DNA of 64,000 bases from contig CAKUJD010000005.1 of NCBI GenBank assembly GCA_934661195.1, positions 217,718 to 281,717 of the forward strand. The letters are read 5' to 3'. Positions 25,599 to 34,833 of this stretch are shown here, in pieces (within the stretch, counting starts at the first letter, position 1; each line of letters starts with the position of its first letter). Source of the stretch: an uncultured Muribaculaceae bacterium. GTDB taxonomy: Bacteria > Bacteroidota > Bacteroidia > Bacteroidales > Muribaculaceae. The notes beneath the pieces are model-generated. The model made no database searches. It was not told the origin of the DNA and was given only the letters and a program-made list of their open reading frames with translations. The position numbers were made by a program, and so were the translations under genes.

Positions 25599-27500
25599 AT
25601 GAATAAGATAACAAAATTCGCATTATTCCTGTTGGCCGGTATGACCATGGTCAGCTGTGAAGACAAGCTCGACGACAACGTGAACCCCGACAGGGCTCAC
25701 AGCATCACCGCCGAGGTGGGTCTGCCCACAGTCGTGTTCTACGCCCAGCAGTCGGTATATGACCATGCAGAATACTACACCTATCTGTCGCAGTGTCTCA
25801 CCACTGGCGGCAAGAGTTCTGTTGGCTCATATTCCTACAAGAGTGAGTGGGAATTCCTCACTATGAACCGTCACCCGCAGTGGCGCCGCCACTTCTATGA
25901 TGTGGGCGTCAATGCCAACAACATTGTAAACAACTCGCGTGAAATCAACTCGCCCAACTACGAGCTGATTGCACGCACCATCAAACTCATGTCGACCCAG
26001 CTCGCAACCGACGCTTTCGGCGACATGCCCAACTCGCAGGCTTACCAAAGCAACTCGCCCGCCTACGACACTCAGGCTTCAATCTATGAGTGGATGTTCA
26101 ACGAGTGCGAGGACCTTATAAAGATGTATGACGACCCCGCTGTGGTCAACTGCCCCACCAACCGCACCATCACTGCCAGTCAGGATCGCGTGTATGCCGG
26201 CGACCTCAGCAAGTGGAAGGGTCTGGTGCTGGCCGTCAAGGCTCGCCTGCTGCTGCGCAACCTGCCTAACGTTGACCGCAGCGCAGCCACCTGCCAGAAG
26301 ATTATCGACGCTGCCGACGCAGCAATCAAGCAGTGGCGCAGCGGCAACCTTCTCTACGGCAGCTGGTTTGGCAATGAGCCCCGCTATAACTTCACCGGCG
26401 GCACCAACGAGCAGAACTGCGTGTGGAGTGTGGCCAAGCCTGTGATCAACTCTTGGGAGTCGCGCCGCAACCTCCTCGACGAGGCCATCCCGTCGCGCTT
26501 CTTCATGCAAGACCTCCTGGGCATCTCTGCCCCCAACAACGAGCTCAAGTGCGGCCGCTTCAACGGCGAGGGCGCTCACGACGGCTATGCCAACGACCCC
26601 CGTTGCGGCCTGCTCATGATTTCGCGCGAAGGCCCGGCCACCGCATCGGTGTCGAGCAACGTGAACAAGATGCGCTTCCTCGACAACAACATCGGCATGG
26701 GCTCGACCTTCAAGATTGCCAACTATCCTAACCTCTATATGGGTGCATATGCCGGCGACGTTGACGGCTACAATCCCATCTTCACAATGGAGGAGCTCTA
26801 CTTCATCAAGGCTGAGGCCGAATACTGGCTTGGCAACAAGACCGAGGCTTGCGCCCTGGCCAAGGAAGCCACTGAGTGGAACATTCAGCGCCACCTCGAC
26901 TTCTTCCTGAAGAAGTACACCAACGAGAACTACGACTCCAAGACCGACAACAAGTATCCTGGCGAGTCGAAGGCAGGCAAGCCTGGCTTCCAGGCCAAGG
27001 AATACTGGGACGCTCAGGTCAACGCGTTCCTCAACGACGTGGCTTACTACCGCGGCTCAAGCAAGAACCCCTCGGTGCACAAGGTTACCGATCGCGGCAA
27101 CAAGCACTGGTTCTTCAATCCCTCTGAGTTCTCGCTGCGCGACCTCATGGAGCAGAAATACATAGCTATGTATCTGCAGCCCGAACAGTGGACCGACATG
27201 CGCCGCTACCACTACAGCAACAACCGCAACCACTACGGCATCGGCGACAACAACGAGATTGTTTACCCCACTCTGCGTCGTCCCTACAACCTGTATGCCG
27301 CCTACTGGATCGACGGACTCACCGAGGACCAGAAGGAGAACACTTGGATTCAGCGCATCAACTACGACCCCGAGACCGAGGAGAAGTATAACAAGGCCGA
27401 ACTCGAGCGTCTGGGCGCATACAAGAACTACAAGTGGCTGCAGAAGCCTATGATTTGGGCCGAGACCTACGGCACAGTGACTTCGCTCACTGGCAAGTGA
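25599..27500 (+). CDS. SusD/RagB-family surface nutrient-binding lipoprotein
   Basis: The 633-residue protein has lipobox MVSC (Cys20) followed by acidic residues (EDKLDD), which fits the surface-export signal of Bacteroidota lipoproteins. Internal TPR-like helices (LMSTQLATDAFGDMP, EWMFNECEDLIK, GLVLAVKARLLLRNL) and the late EQKYIAMYLQPEQWTDMRRY are SusD hallmarks. The large size and sequence fit the PF12741/PF12771 type of SusD rather than the starch-type protein. It forms the lid of the SusC transporter. Confidence 0.93.
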   Translation: MNKITKFALFLLAGMTMVSCEDKLDDNVNPDRAHSITAEVGLPTVVFYAQQSVYDHAEYYTYLSQCLTTGGKSSVGSYSYKSEWEFLTMNRHPQWRRHFYDVGVNANNIVNNSREINSPNYELIARTIKLMSTQLATDAFGDMPNSQAYQSNSPAYDTQASIYEWMFNECEDLIKMYDDPAVVNCPTNRTITASQDRVYAGDLSKWKGLVLAVKARLLLRNLPNVDRSAATCQKIIDAADAAIKQWRSGNLLYGSWFGNEPRYNFTGGTNEQNCVWSVAKPVINSWESRRNLLDEAIPSRFFMQDLLGISAPNNELKCGRFNGEGAHDGYANDPRCGLLMISREGPATASVSSNVNKMRFLDNNIGMGSTFKIANYPNLYMGAYAGDVDGYNPIFTMEELYFIKAEAEYWLGNKTEACALAKEATEWNIQRHLDFFLKKYTNENYDSKTDNKYPGESKAGKPGFQAKEYWDAQVNAFLNDVAYYRGSSKNPSVHKVTDRGNKHWFFNPSEFSLRDLMEQKYIAMYLQPEQWTDMRRYHYSNNRNHYGIGDNNEIVYPTLRRPYNLYAAYWIDGLTEDQKENTWIQRINYDPETEEKYNKAELERLGAYKNYKWLQKPMIWAETYGTVTSLTGK

Positions 27501-27540
27501 AATCAAAATTCATAAAAATCAAAGTAAACTACAATTCAGT

Positions 27541-28581
27541 ATGAAACTAAATAAATTATTCGGTTCATTCGCATTGCTGGCCCTCGCCCTCTCGTCGTGC
27601 GCCAACCACGATCCGTTCCAAGATAAGACGGACATAGGTCAGATTGTGCCCACCGTATACTGGGAGCTCAGCTCTTCTACTTGCAAGGCTGGTGACTACG
27701 TTCACTTCAAGGGCAAGTATTACACCGCTCCCGACAAGCAGATCGACTATTCCGAGGTGCGTGCCGTGGTCACCCGCAGCCAGAGCTCGGCAGCCACTTG
27801 CAAGCTCACCACCTCGTATGCGCTCACACAGACAGTGGCCACACAGGACACCGTGCGCTACGACAGCGTCTACACCTATCCTCACAGCAAGGCCGAGTTC
27901 GACGGCTGGGAATACGTGCTCAACGACTCGTTCCCCACATCGCGCACACTCGCGCCCGTCACCTGGAACGAACCCACTGAATGGGATCAGGCCCGCTTCG
28001 ACCTCTACTATCCCTCTACTTTCCAAGACGAGTTCAAGGAGAAGGTGGTGACCGCCCTCACCAAGGACAGCACCTACTACAACGACCTGCGCAACGTGTA
28101 CATCAACTACGACTTCACAGCCGAGCAGTTTGAGGCACTCAACGCAAAGTATAACGTCAACTTCCCCACAGCTACTGCCACAGCCGACAAGAGCGACGCT
28201 TGGTTCACCACCACCGATGTTGACCACTACTACTACACCACGCTGGTCGACGGCGTGAAAGTGGTGCACGAGGTTGCCACTCAGGCCGACGCTCCCGAGG
28301 GTGTGAACGTGTGGCCCGTGTACAAGTCATCGCCATGGGTGTTCAGCCGCTACAGCGACGACACCGGTGGCACGCTCAACTCAGTTCGCGCCGAGTACAT
28401 GCCCTACTGGAAGGACCTCATCAGCGAGATTCCCTTCACCGGCTGGATCTACAACAGCACCGACAAGAACTATGCTGTGAGCTTCTCGCGCAAATACACT
28501 ATCGTGCCCAAGTTCCGCGTGTTTGACACCAACGGCAAGATGGGTACCGACACCAACACCAAAACAGTTGAACTCAATTAA
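27541..28581 (+). CDS. surface lipoprotein of the SusCD operon (SGBP position)
   Basis: The 346-residue lipoprotein has lipobox ALSSC (Cys20). Beyond that there is a beta-rich sequence with many aromatic residues (YWELSSSTC, WEYVLNDSF, HYYYTTLVDG, SPWVFSRYSDD), which would suit glycan contact. I do not recognise the family. The position directly after SusD is that of a surface glycan-binding protein such as SusE, which is the likely role by context. Confidence 0.75.
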   Translation: MKLNKLFGSFALLALALSSCANHDPFQDKTDIGQIVPTVYWELSSSTCKAGDYVHFKGKYYTAPDKQIDYSEVRAVVTRSQSSAATCKLTTSYALTQTVATQDTVRYDSVYTYPHSKAEFDGWEYVLNDSFPTSRTLAPVTWNEPTEWDQARFDLYYPSTFQDEFKEKVVTALTKDSTYYNDLRNVYINYDFTAEQFEALNAKYNVNFPTATATADKSDAWFTTTDVDHYYYTTLVDGVKVVHEVATQADAPEGVNVWPVYKSSPWVFSRYSDDTGGTLNSVRAEYMPYWKDLISEIPFTGWIYNSTDKNYAVSFSRKYTIVPKFRVFDTNGKMGTDTNTKTVELN

Positions 28582-28596
28582 AGCAAATAGCAGATT

Positions 28597-30324
28597 ATGA
28601 AATTAATTAAGAATATCGGACTTTTGGCCATGATGGTTCTGATGCTGGCTATGACCGCCTGCACCGACAAGGAGCCCAATTATGGCAATTTCCCCACCAA
28701 AGACGTTGACTTCACCTACAACGTCGACGGTAATGAATACACGCTCGATTTCTATGTTGTGTCGAAGATTAAGTTCAACAACATATCGGTGAAAAAAGGC
28801 AATGCCACTTGGGACTTCGGCGACGGCACCACATCAACCGAGCAAAACCCCGTGCACAAGTTTGCCAAGGCCGGCCTCTATCAGGTGAAGCTCACCGTTG
28901 AGGGTGCTGGCACACGCACCTATCCGCTGCTGGTGAGCGATATCGCTCCCGTGCTCAGCGTCACCGAGCAGAGCGCACCCACAGTGGTCATCAACGATGT
29001 GACCGTGGACCTGGGCATCTCGCTGCCTAACCCCGAGCACCTCAAGACCAAATATGTGTGGAAGTTCCCCGAGGGCACTCTCAACGCCGACGGCCAGGAG
29101 ATGACCGAGTTCGTTGGCTACGAGCACGAGGATGGCACTATCGACAACCCCGGCGCCCTGAAGTTCCGCAACATTGGTTCTCAGAAAATAGAGCTCCAGA
29201 CTTGGTTTGACGTCGACGGCGAAAACCGCCGCCTCGAAGACTCTTACGTCAACGTGCAAGTGGGCTACAACCAGCCCGCCCCCACAGTGTACTATGCCAC
29301 CTATGGCGGCAATGTGAAGGCCTACAAAATCATCGACCCGTCGACCCTGCCCGCAGGCACCAAAAACCTGCCCTTCGACATGGGCATCAGCGCCGGCACC
29401 ACTCCGATGAACCTTGTGTTTGCCAACGTGAAGAACGACTCGGTTGACCAAGACTTCGTCTACATCCTCGACGCCGGTAAGCAATACACCTACGTCAACG
29501 ATGAGGCCGACAATCTGGGTGATGGCAAAATCACCGTGATGGCAGCCGACGGCTCGTCGTCTAACGTGGTGGTGACCAACGTGGGCGGCCAGGCATTCAA
29601 CGACCCCTTCGAGGGTTGCGCCGACGCCAACTATCTCTACTACACCGACCGCAACACCGGCATCCGCCGCGTGGCTCTGAGCAGCCGCGGCGCTGTGGAG
29701 AAGACCAACTACAAGAACACCGACGGCTACATGGTGGTCAACAACCAGCTCACATACTATGGCCAGGGCATGAGCTATGGTGCAATCCACACCTCGCTCT
29801 ACTACGACAAGAACCAAGTGTTCTGGTGGGTTAAGAACTACTCGGGTAACGGTGTTTACCGCTTCAAGGCCACCGACATCAAGTCGAGCGTGAAGGCTGG
29901 CGACCCGCTGCCTTACCCCATCGTGCTTGCTGCCACCCAACCGCGCGCATTCACCCTCGATGAGGACCGCAACGCAATGTATGTGTGGTATTCTAAGGGT
30001 ACGACTCCCGGCGTGGGCTTTGCTGCCTACACTATTCCGGCAGCCAACGCCACCACTGAGTATAAGAACTACACCACATTCATTGGCATGGATGCAGCTC
30101 CCGAGAACACTACGGCCGACGAAGGTCTCTATGTGACCCAGTTCGCCGTTGACAAGTACACAGGCAACGTGTTCTTCGGCTTCCGCGCCGGCAGCGGCGA
30201 GAAGACCTACACCACCGGCCTCTACTACTTCGACTACAACACCAAGAAGATGGTGAACTACTGCGGCAACAAGGATCGCATACTTGGCGTGTGCATCAAT
30301 CCCCGCAAGACCAACCTCTTCTAA
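28597..30324 (+). CDS. PKD-domain and propeller surface lipoprotein
   Basis: The 575-residue lipoprotein has lipobox AMTAC (Cys22). Residues about 48-112 form a PKD domain (ATWDFGDGTTSTEQNPVHKF, AGLYQVKLTV). From about 230 on there is a repeated-strand region with YLYYTDRNTGIRRVAL and FTLDEDRNAMYVWYSKG, which looks like a beta-propeller. It is the fourth gene of the SusCD operon, followed by a strong hairpin. The likely role is ligand binding at the cell surface; no catalytic motif is seen. Confidence 0.8.
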   Translation: MKLIKNIGLLAMMVLMLAMTACTDKEPNYGNFPTKDVDFTYNVDGNEYTLDFYVVSKIKFNNISVKKGNATWDFGDGTTSTEQNPVHKFAKAGLYQVKLTVEGAGTRTYPLLVSDIAPVLSVTEQSAPTVVINDVTVDLGISLPNPEHLKTKYVWKFPEGTLNADGQEMTEFVGYEHEDGTIDNPGALKFRNIGSQKIELQTWFDVDGENRRLEDSYVNVQVGYNQPAPTVYYATYGGNVKAYKIIDPSTLPAGTKNLPFDMGISAGTTPMNLVFANVKNDSVDQDFVYILDAGKQYTYVNDEADNLGDGKITVMAADGSSSNVVVTNVGGQAFNDPFEGCADANYLYYTDRNTGIRRVALSSRGAVEKTNYKNTDGYMVVNNQLTYYGQGMSYGAIHTSLYYDKNQVFWWVKNYSGNGVYRFKATDIKSSVKAGDPLPYPIVLAATQPRAFTLDEDRNAMYVWYSKGTTPGVGFAAYTIPAANATTEYKNYTTFIGMDAAPENTTADEGLYVTQFAVDKYTGNVFFGFRAGSGEKTYTTGLYYFDYNTKKMVNYCGNKDRILGVCINPRKTNLF

Positions 30325-30363
30325 GGTCTAAGCATAGCGCCGGGGTTTAGTCCCCGGTGCAAG

Positions 30364-30407
30364 GCACAAAAGCCCGGAACGCATTGGCGTGTTCCGGGCT
30401 TTTGTGC
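30364..30407 (+). terminator. terminator of the SusCD operon
   Basis: A 17-bp perfect stem (30364-30380 with 30391-30407) containing A4/T4 in the arms, 40 bp past the stop. Confidence 0.75.
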
Positions 30408-30474
30408 TATAAAGGGTAGGGGAAATGGCGGAACGCGCATTTAGGTTTTTTATCCATATTTTAATATAAAATAT

Positions 30475-30505
30475 TTTGCCGTCTCGCTAATTATAGCTTA
30501 CTTTG
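30475..30505 (+). promoter_or_regulatory. promoter of the 475-residue propeller gene
   Basis: TTTG (30475-30478), 19-bp spacer, TTACTTTG (7 of 8 matches to TAnnTTTG). It shows that this gene is a separate unit after the operon terminator. Confidence 0.5.
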
Positions 30506-30573
30506 TTCAACTTTGTAAAGTAGATTAATGATACACAATTAAATCACTAATTAATAATTTTAATTTCATCAAC

Positions 30574-32001
30574 ATGAAGAAATTTTTACTTTCAGCAGCA
30601 GTTGCTGTAATGGCAGTGGCCAGCGCATCGGCCACCACCGACGGCGTGAAATACGCTACAGTAGACGGTGTGAGCATGACCAACAATTGGGTGCTCGACC
30701 GTGCTCACAACTTCGATGCAGCATTCAAGAATTCTCCCCTCAACGGCGCTACCCGCGCCCGCACAGCCGTTATGGCCAAGGGCAAGGTCTATGTGGCTCA
30801 GTCGGAGGCTAAGCAGGCCGTATACGTTAACGATGAAGGCAAGAACGACACTGTGATGCAGGCTCTCGTTCACGTTTACGACGTTAAGACAGGTGCTTTT
30901 GAGAAGTCAATTCCCGTTACTTATGAAGGTAAGCCCTATGGTGAATTCCTTGGCGTTAACCAGATTGGCACCGACAGCTTCGGTCACCTTTGGGTGGCTC
31001 CCTACACCAGCGAGAAGACTGCAACCATCCCCGTTTATCAGTTCGACCCCGCCACAGGCGCTCTGACACTGGTGGCCAAGCTCAACAAGGGCGACAAAAT
31101 CGCACGCACCGACTACTTCGACGTGATTGGCGACATCACCCGCAAAGAGGCTGAGTGCACAATGATGACTCCTGGCACACAGGTTGAGACCGTTTACCGC
31201 TGGCACGCCGACAAAGACGGTGAGTTTGAAGGCGGCTTCGATGGCGATACCTACCTCGACATCACCGAGTTCTATCCCGAAAGCTGCACGCAGTGGAGCT
31301 ACGGCCCTGTGGCCCGCATCGTGCTTGGCGACAGCGACGACAACCTCTATGCAGGCGAGCTCTTCTACATCGACGGCTTCAACAGCGCTCCTATCCTCTA
31401 TCAGAACGACGGTTCGATGGCTGGCAGCTTCAATGGCGTTGATGCAAGCCTCGTTCCCGCAGCAGGCACCAACGGTGTGGCTGAGTTCCACCTGGGCGAC
31501 GCCAGCGGCGAGAATGTGAAGAACTTCATCGTTTACTCAATGTATCAGTATGACAACCACGGCTGCCAGGCCAACATTTGCGAGCTGGGCGAGAACTCTT
31601 CGCTCGAGGGCATGAAGAAGTATTGGCAGACCGACTCTCTCGGTGGCACCAGCGACGGCGGCAACCGCATTCACAGCCTCAACGTGGAGTACTCTAAGGA
31701 CTCTAAGGGCAACGACGTGGTGACCCTGTTCAGCTTCAAGTGTAACAACGGTATGGCCGTTTACACCATCTCGATGGGCGGCGAAAGCGGCGTCAACGGT
31801 GTTGAGGTAGCCGATGCAGCTCTCAATGTAGAGGGCAACGTGGTTAAGGTTTCTGCTCCCGCAGCCATCGAGGTTTACAACGTGGCTGGCCAGAAGGTGG
31901 CTGCTGCCAACGGCACCGAGCTCACCATCAACGGCAACGGCGCTTACATCGTGAAGGCTGTTGTGGCTGGCAAGACTCTCACCAAGAAGGTGGTGCTCTA
32001 A
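30574..32001 (+). CDS. secreted propeller-like protein with Por/T9SS-like tail
   Basis: The 475-residue protein has a signal peptide (ASASA, about residue 20). Segments such as VHVYDVKTGAFEKSIPV and PVYQFDPATGALTLVAKL align by eye with the C-terminal propeller of the 18.5 kb glycoside hydrolase, so it looks like a free-standing version of that domain. The end (IEVYNVAGQKVAAANG, GAYIVKAVVAGKTLTKKVVL) is a sorting-like tail. No enzyme motif is visible. Function unknown; own promoter and terminator, between the SusCD operon and the NAGPA array. Confidence 0.75.
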   Translation: MKKFLLSAAVAVMAVASASATTDGVKYATVDGVSMTNNWVLDRAHNFDAAFKNSPLNGATRARTAVMAKGKVYVAQSEAKQAVYVNDEGKNDTVMQALVHVYDVKTGAFEKSIPVTYEGKPYGEFLGVNQIGTDSFGHLWVAPYTSEKTATIPVYQFDPATGALTLVAKLNKGDKIARTDYFDVIGDITRKEAECTMMTPGTQVETVYRWHADKDGEFEGGFDGDTYLDITEFYPESCTQWSYGPVARIVLGDSDDNLYAGELFYIDGFNSAPILYQNDGSMAGSFNGVDASLVPAAGTNGVAEFHLGDASGENVKNFIVYSMYQYDNHGCQANICELGENSSLEGMKKYWQTDSLGGTSDGGNRIHSLNVEYSKDSKGNDVVTLFSFKCNNGMAVYTISMGGESGVNGVEVADAALNVEGNVVKVSAPAAIEVYNVAGQKVAAANGTELTINGNGAYIVKAVVAGKTLTKKVVL

Positions 32002-32048
32002 TCGCAGCATAGCGCATTAGCCGCCAAGGCGGCAAGCAAATAGCACAG

Positions 32049-32084
32049 GCGGCTCTACCCAAACAGTGGTAGGGCCGCTTTTTT
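32049..32084 (+). terminator. terminator after the propeller gene
   Basis: GCGGCTCTACC (32049-32059) pairs with GGTAGGGCCGC (32068-32078), then T6. Confidence 0.8.
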
Positions 32085-32220
32085 GTGCATGCATGGCCTT
32101 TTGTTGCACCATTTTTAATGGTAATAATGGTGCACGGCTCGCCAAAAATGGTTAACTTAGCTGAAACATTCAGCCATTGTGGCATAAACATTAGGCAATA
32201 TTAATAAAAACGAATAGAGA

Positions 32221-34656
32221 ATGAAGAAAACTCTTACTCTTGCACTGCTTGCGGCGGCTTCGCTCGGAGCCGGCGCAACCACCACCCACGCCCTGCGCGG
32301 CGTTGAATTTCAGGTGGACACGCTGTTTCACAACCAGATTGGCCCCAGCACCACACAGACGTCGCTGTGGTTCCATAACGACAACACACTGCTGCGCGTG
32401 TTCTACACCACTATGGACATGACCAACCCCTATCTGTCGCTGGGCGGCGTTTGCGCCACCGACCACGTGGCCGGCAACGAGACCATCTCGGGCATGGCCA
32501 AGCGCAAGTCACGCCCCGGCAACCGCTATTTCATCGGCGTCAACGGCGACTTTTTCTACACCACAGGTCAAACCGTGCGCAAGGTGTCGCAGGTGGGCAG
32601 CCCTGTGGGCTCGACTGTGGTCGAAGGCGAAATTTACAAGGCCAACAATGGCGCGCGCGACTACAAGCAGCTAATAGTTGACCACAGCGGCAATCTCTAT
32701 GCCGACCCGTTCACCTTTGGCGGCACTGTGGTCAAGGCCGACGGCACATCGGCCCCCTTGGGCGGCGTTAACTACTGGGCCACGGGCGCGTGGGACAAAA
32801 TCACCCTTTACACCGACCGCTACTATGGCAGCACCAACGAGGTGAACACTGGCACCGAGGTGAAGGCTGTGCTCGCTCCGGGCGAGACCTTCAACGCCGC
32901 CGCGCCGTTCCGCCTGGTGGTGACTGGCGCGCCCAGCACAGCTGGCGACATGACCATCGACTCGGCAACATTCGTGATTCACGGCCACGGCGCCACTGCC
33001 GACTTCGTGGCCGGCCTCAAGGAGGGCGATGTGGTGACAGTGACTCCCACTTGGACGGCCAACGGAGTCACAGTGAACCCGCTTGAGGTGGTTTCGGGCA
33101 ATCCCAAAATTCTTGCCGGCGGCGAGGTGCTCGACAGTGAGGCCGACCGCGGCGACGCCAGCGGCAACCAGCCCCGCGCTGCCATCGGTTTTGCCAATGG
33201 TGGCAAGAAGGTGGTGTTTATGGTGGTCGACGGCCGTTCGCCTCTGTCCTACGGCGTTCGCACCACTGTGCTTGCCGACCTCATGAAGTATGCCGGAGCC
33301 ACCGATGGCATCAATATGGACGGCGGCGGTTCGGCCGTGCTCTACACCAGCGCCCTGGGCAACCGCAACCGTCCCAGCGACGGCACCGAGCGCGCCGATG
33401 GCAACGGCTTCTATGCCAAATACAGCTGCCCCGACGACAGCACGCTGGCCGCAATCCGCTTCATCGACTATAAGCTGGAAACCCCGAAGTATGGCATCTA
33501 CACTCCCCACTTCTATGGCTACAACAAGTATGGCGTGCTCATCGACCGCGACGTGCAGGGCGTGAAGCTGAGCTGCCCGGCCAGCGTGGGCCACATCAAG
33601 AACGACACCACATTCATTGGCGATGGCAGCGGCTGCGCCATGCTCACCGGCACTCTGGGCGCCATCAGCGTGCAGCAGCTCATCACAGTCGACGGCAACG
33701 TGGACAGCGTGCGCATGGCCCACAGCGCCATCATCAACGACACCTACCGCCCCTACACCGTGGAGGTGAACAGCTATGTGGGCGGCACCACTTCGCCCAT
33801 CGACCCCTCGGCCCTCACATGGAGCAGCAACGACCCCGCTACGGTGGAGATCGACGCCAACACTGGTGTGCTGCGCGGCATAGCCAACGGCAATGCCACC
33901 GTCACCGGCACTGTGGGTGACTTCAGCGCCAGCATGGCTGTGACGGTCGAGCGCCCCTCGGCCCGCGTCATGCCCATCGATCCCAACCCTGACGCCAGCA
34001 CTTGGCAGGTGAGCCAGACGGGCGGCAAGGGTGGCAAACTCACCACTGTGGGCGACGGCTTCACTTATGACTACACTGGCGCCTCGGGCCGCACGCCCAA
34101 AATCACGCTCAGCAAGCAGGTGCGCCTGTGGAGCCTGCCCGACACGCTGCGCGTGCGCGTCAATCCGGGCGAGGCTGTGGTTAAGGGCGTGACGTTCGGC
34201 TTGCGCGCCGGTGCCGGCAAAATCACCTACAAGTCGATAAGCGACACCCTCAAGGCCAATGCCGAGAACGTGATAAGCCTGCCCACTGCAGCATGGACCG
34301 ATGCCGCCAACATGGGCAGCTATCCCATCACGCTCAACAACGTGCAGCTTACAATGGGCACCAGCACCACCGGCAAGGCCTACCAGATTCAAATTTTAGG
34401 AATTGAGACGGTGTATGCAGCTGTGCCCGTGTCGGGTGTCAGCACCGTTGATGCCGACGCAGCCTTCACAGTGACAGCCAATGGCACGCAGCTCGACTTC
34501 GGCGCAACGGTCGACAGCGCTGACGCCTACGACCTCACGGGCCGCCTCGTGGCCACCGCCAACGGAGTGAGCAGCCTGCGTCTGCCCGCCCGTGGCGCCT
34601 ATGTGGTGACCGTCAAGGCCGGTTCGCGCACCATTACCCGCAAGGTGGTGCTCTGA
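32221..34656 (+). CDS. phosphodiester glycosidase (NAGPA) family protein, paralogue A
   Basis: The 811-residue secreted protein (signal peptide to about 20) belongs to the PF09992 NAGPA family, whose human member cuts GlcNAc-1-phospho-6-mannose diesters. Family motifs: GVNGDFFYT near 105, PRAAIGF near 319, VVDGRS near 334, DGGGSA near 366 and NRPSDGTERADGNG. Then an Ig/Big_2-like domain (about 505-580: LTWSSNDPATVEIDANTG), a beta-rich domain (about 585-730, RLWSLPDTLRVRVNPG), and a tail (YDLTGRLVAT...TRKVVL) of Por/T9SS type. A weak -7 box (TAACTTAG) is at 32153. First of three tandem copies. Confidence 0.85.
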   Translation: MKKTLTLALLAAASLGAGATTTHALRGVEFQVDTLFHNQIGPSTTQTSLWFHNDNTLLRVFYTTMDMTNPYLSLGGVCATDHVAGNETISGMAKRKSRPGNRYFIGVNGDFFYTTGQTVRKVSQVGSPVGSTVVEGEIYKANNGARDYKQLIVDHSGNLYADPFTFGGTVVKADGTSAPLGGVNYWATGAWDKITLYTDRYYGSTNEVNTGTEVKAVLAPGETFNAAAPFRLVVTGAPSTAGDMTIDSATFVIHGHGATADFVAGLKEGDVVTVTPTWTANGVTVNPLEVVSGNPKILAGGEVLDSEADRGDASGNQPRAAIGFANGGKKVVFMVVDGRSPLSYGVRTTVLADLMKYAGATDGINMDGGGSAVLYTSALGNRNRPSDGTERADGNGFYAKYSCPDDSTLAAIRFIDYKLETPKYGIYTPHFYGYNKYGVLIDRDVQGVKLSCPASVGHIKNDTTFIGDGSGCAMLTGTLGAISVQQLITVDGNVDSVRMAHSAIINDTYRPYTVEVNSYVGGTTSPIDPSALTWSSNDPATVEIDANTGVLRGIANGNATVTGTVGDFSASMAVTVERPSARVMPIDPNPDASTWQVSQTGGKGGKLTTVGDGFTYDYTGASGRTPKITLSKQVRLWSLPDTLRVRVNPGEAVVKGVTFGLRAGAGKITYKSISDTLKANAENVISLPTAAWTDAANMGSYPITLNNVQLTMGTSTTGKAYQIQILGIETVYAAVPVSGVSTVDADAAFTVTANGTQLDFGATVDSADAYDLTGRLVATANGVSSLRLPARGAYVVTVKAGSRTITRKVVL

Positions 34657-34686
34657 CGCACGGAAGACGATAAAATCCATATATGT

Positions 34687-34723
34687 CCGGCCCGGCTGCA
34701 CATGGCAGTCGGGCCGGCTTTTT
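34687..34723 (+). terminator. terminator after NAGPA paralogue A
   Basis: CCGGCCCG...CGGGCCGG stem (34687-34717), then a T5 run. Confidence 0.75.
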
Positions 34724-34732
34724 CGGTGCGCA

Positions 34733-34763
34733 TTTGCGCTGTGGCGAAAAATGCGTATCTTTG
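34733..34763 (+). promoter_or_regulatory. promoter of NAGPA paralogue B
   Basis: TTTG (34733-34736), 19-bp spacer, TATCTTTG (34756-34763). The spacer resembles that of paralogue E (GCGAAAA then GCGTA), so the promoter may have been duplicated with the gene. Confidence 0.65.
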
Positions 34764-34833
34764 TAGAGGCATTGTGAGGAAGGACTCCAGTGCCTCTAAT
34801 TACAACTTTAATCACGCATAAACCTCATTCAAT

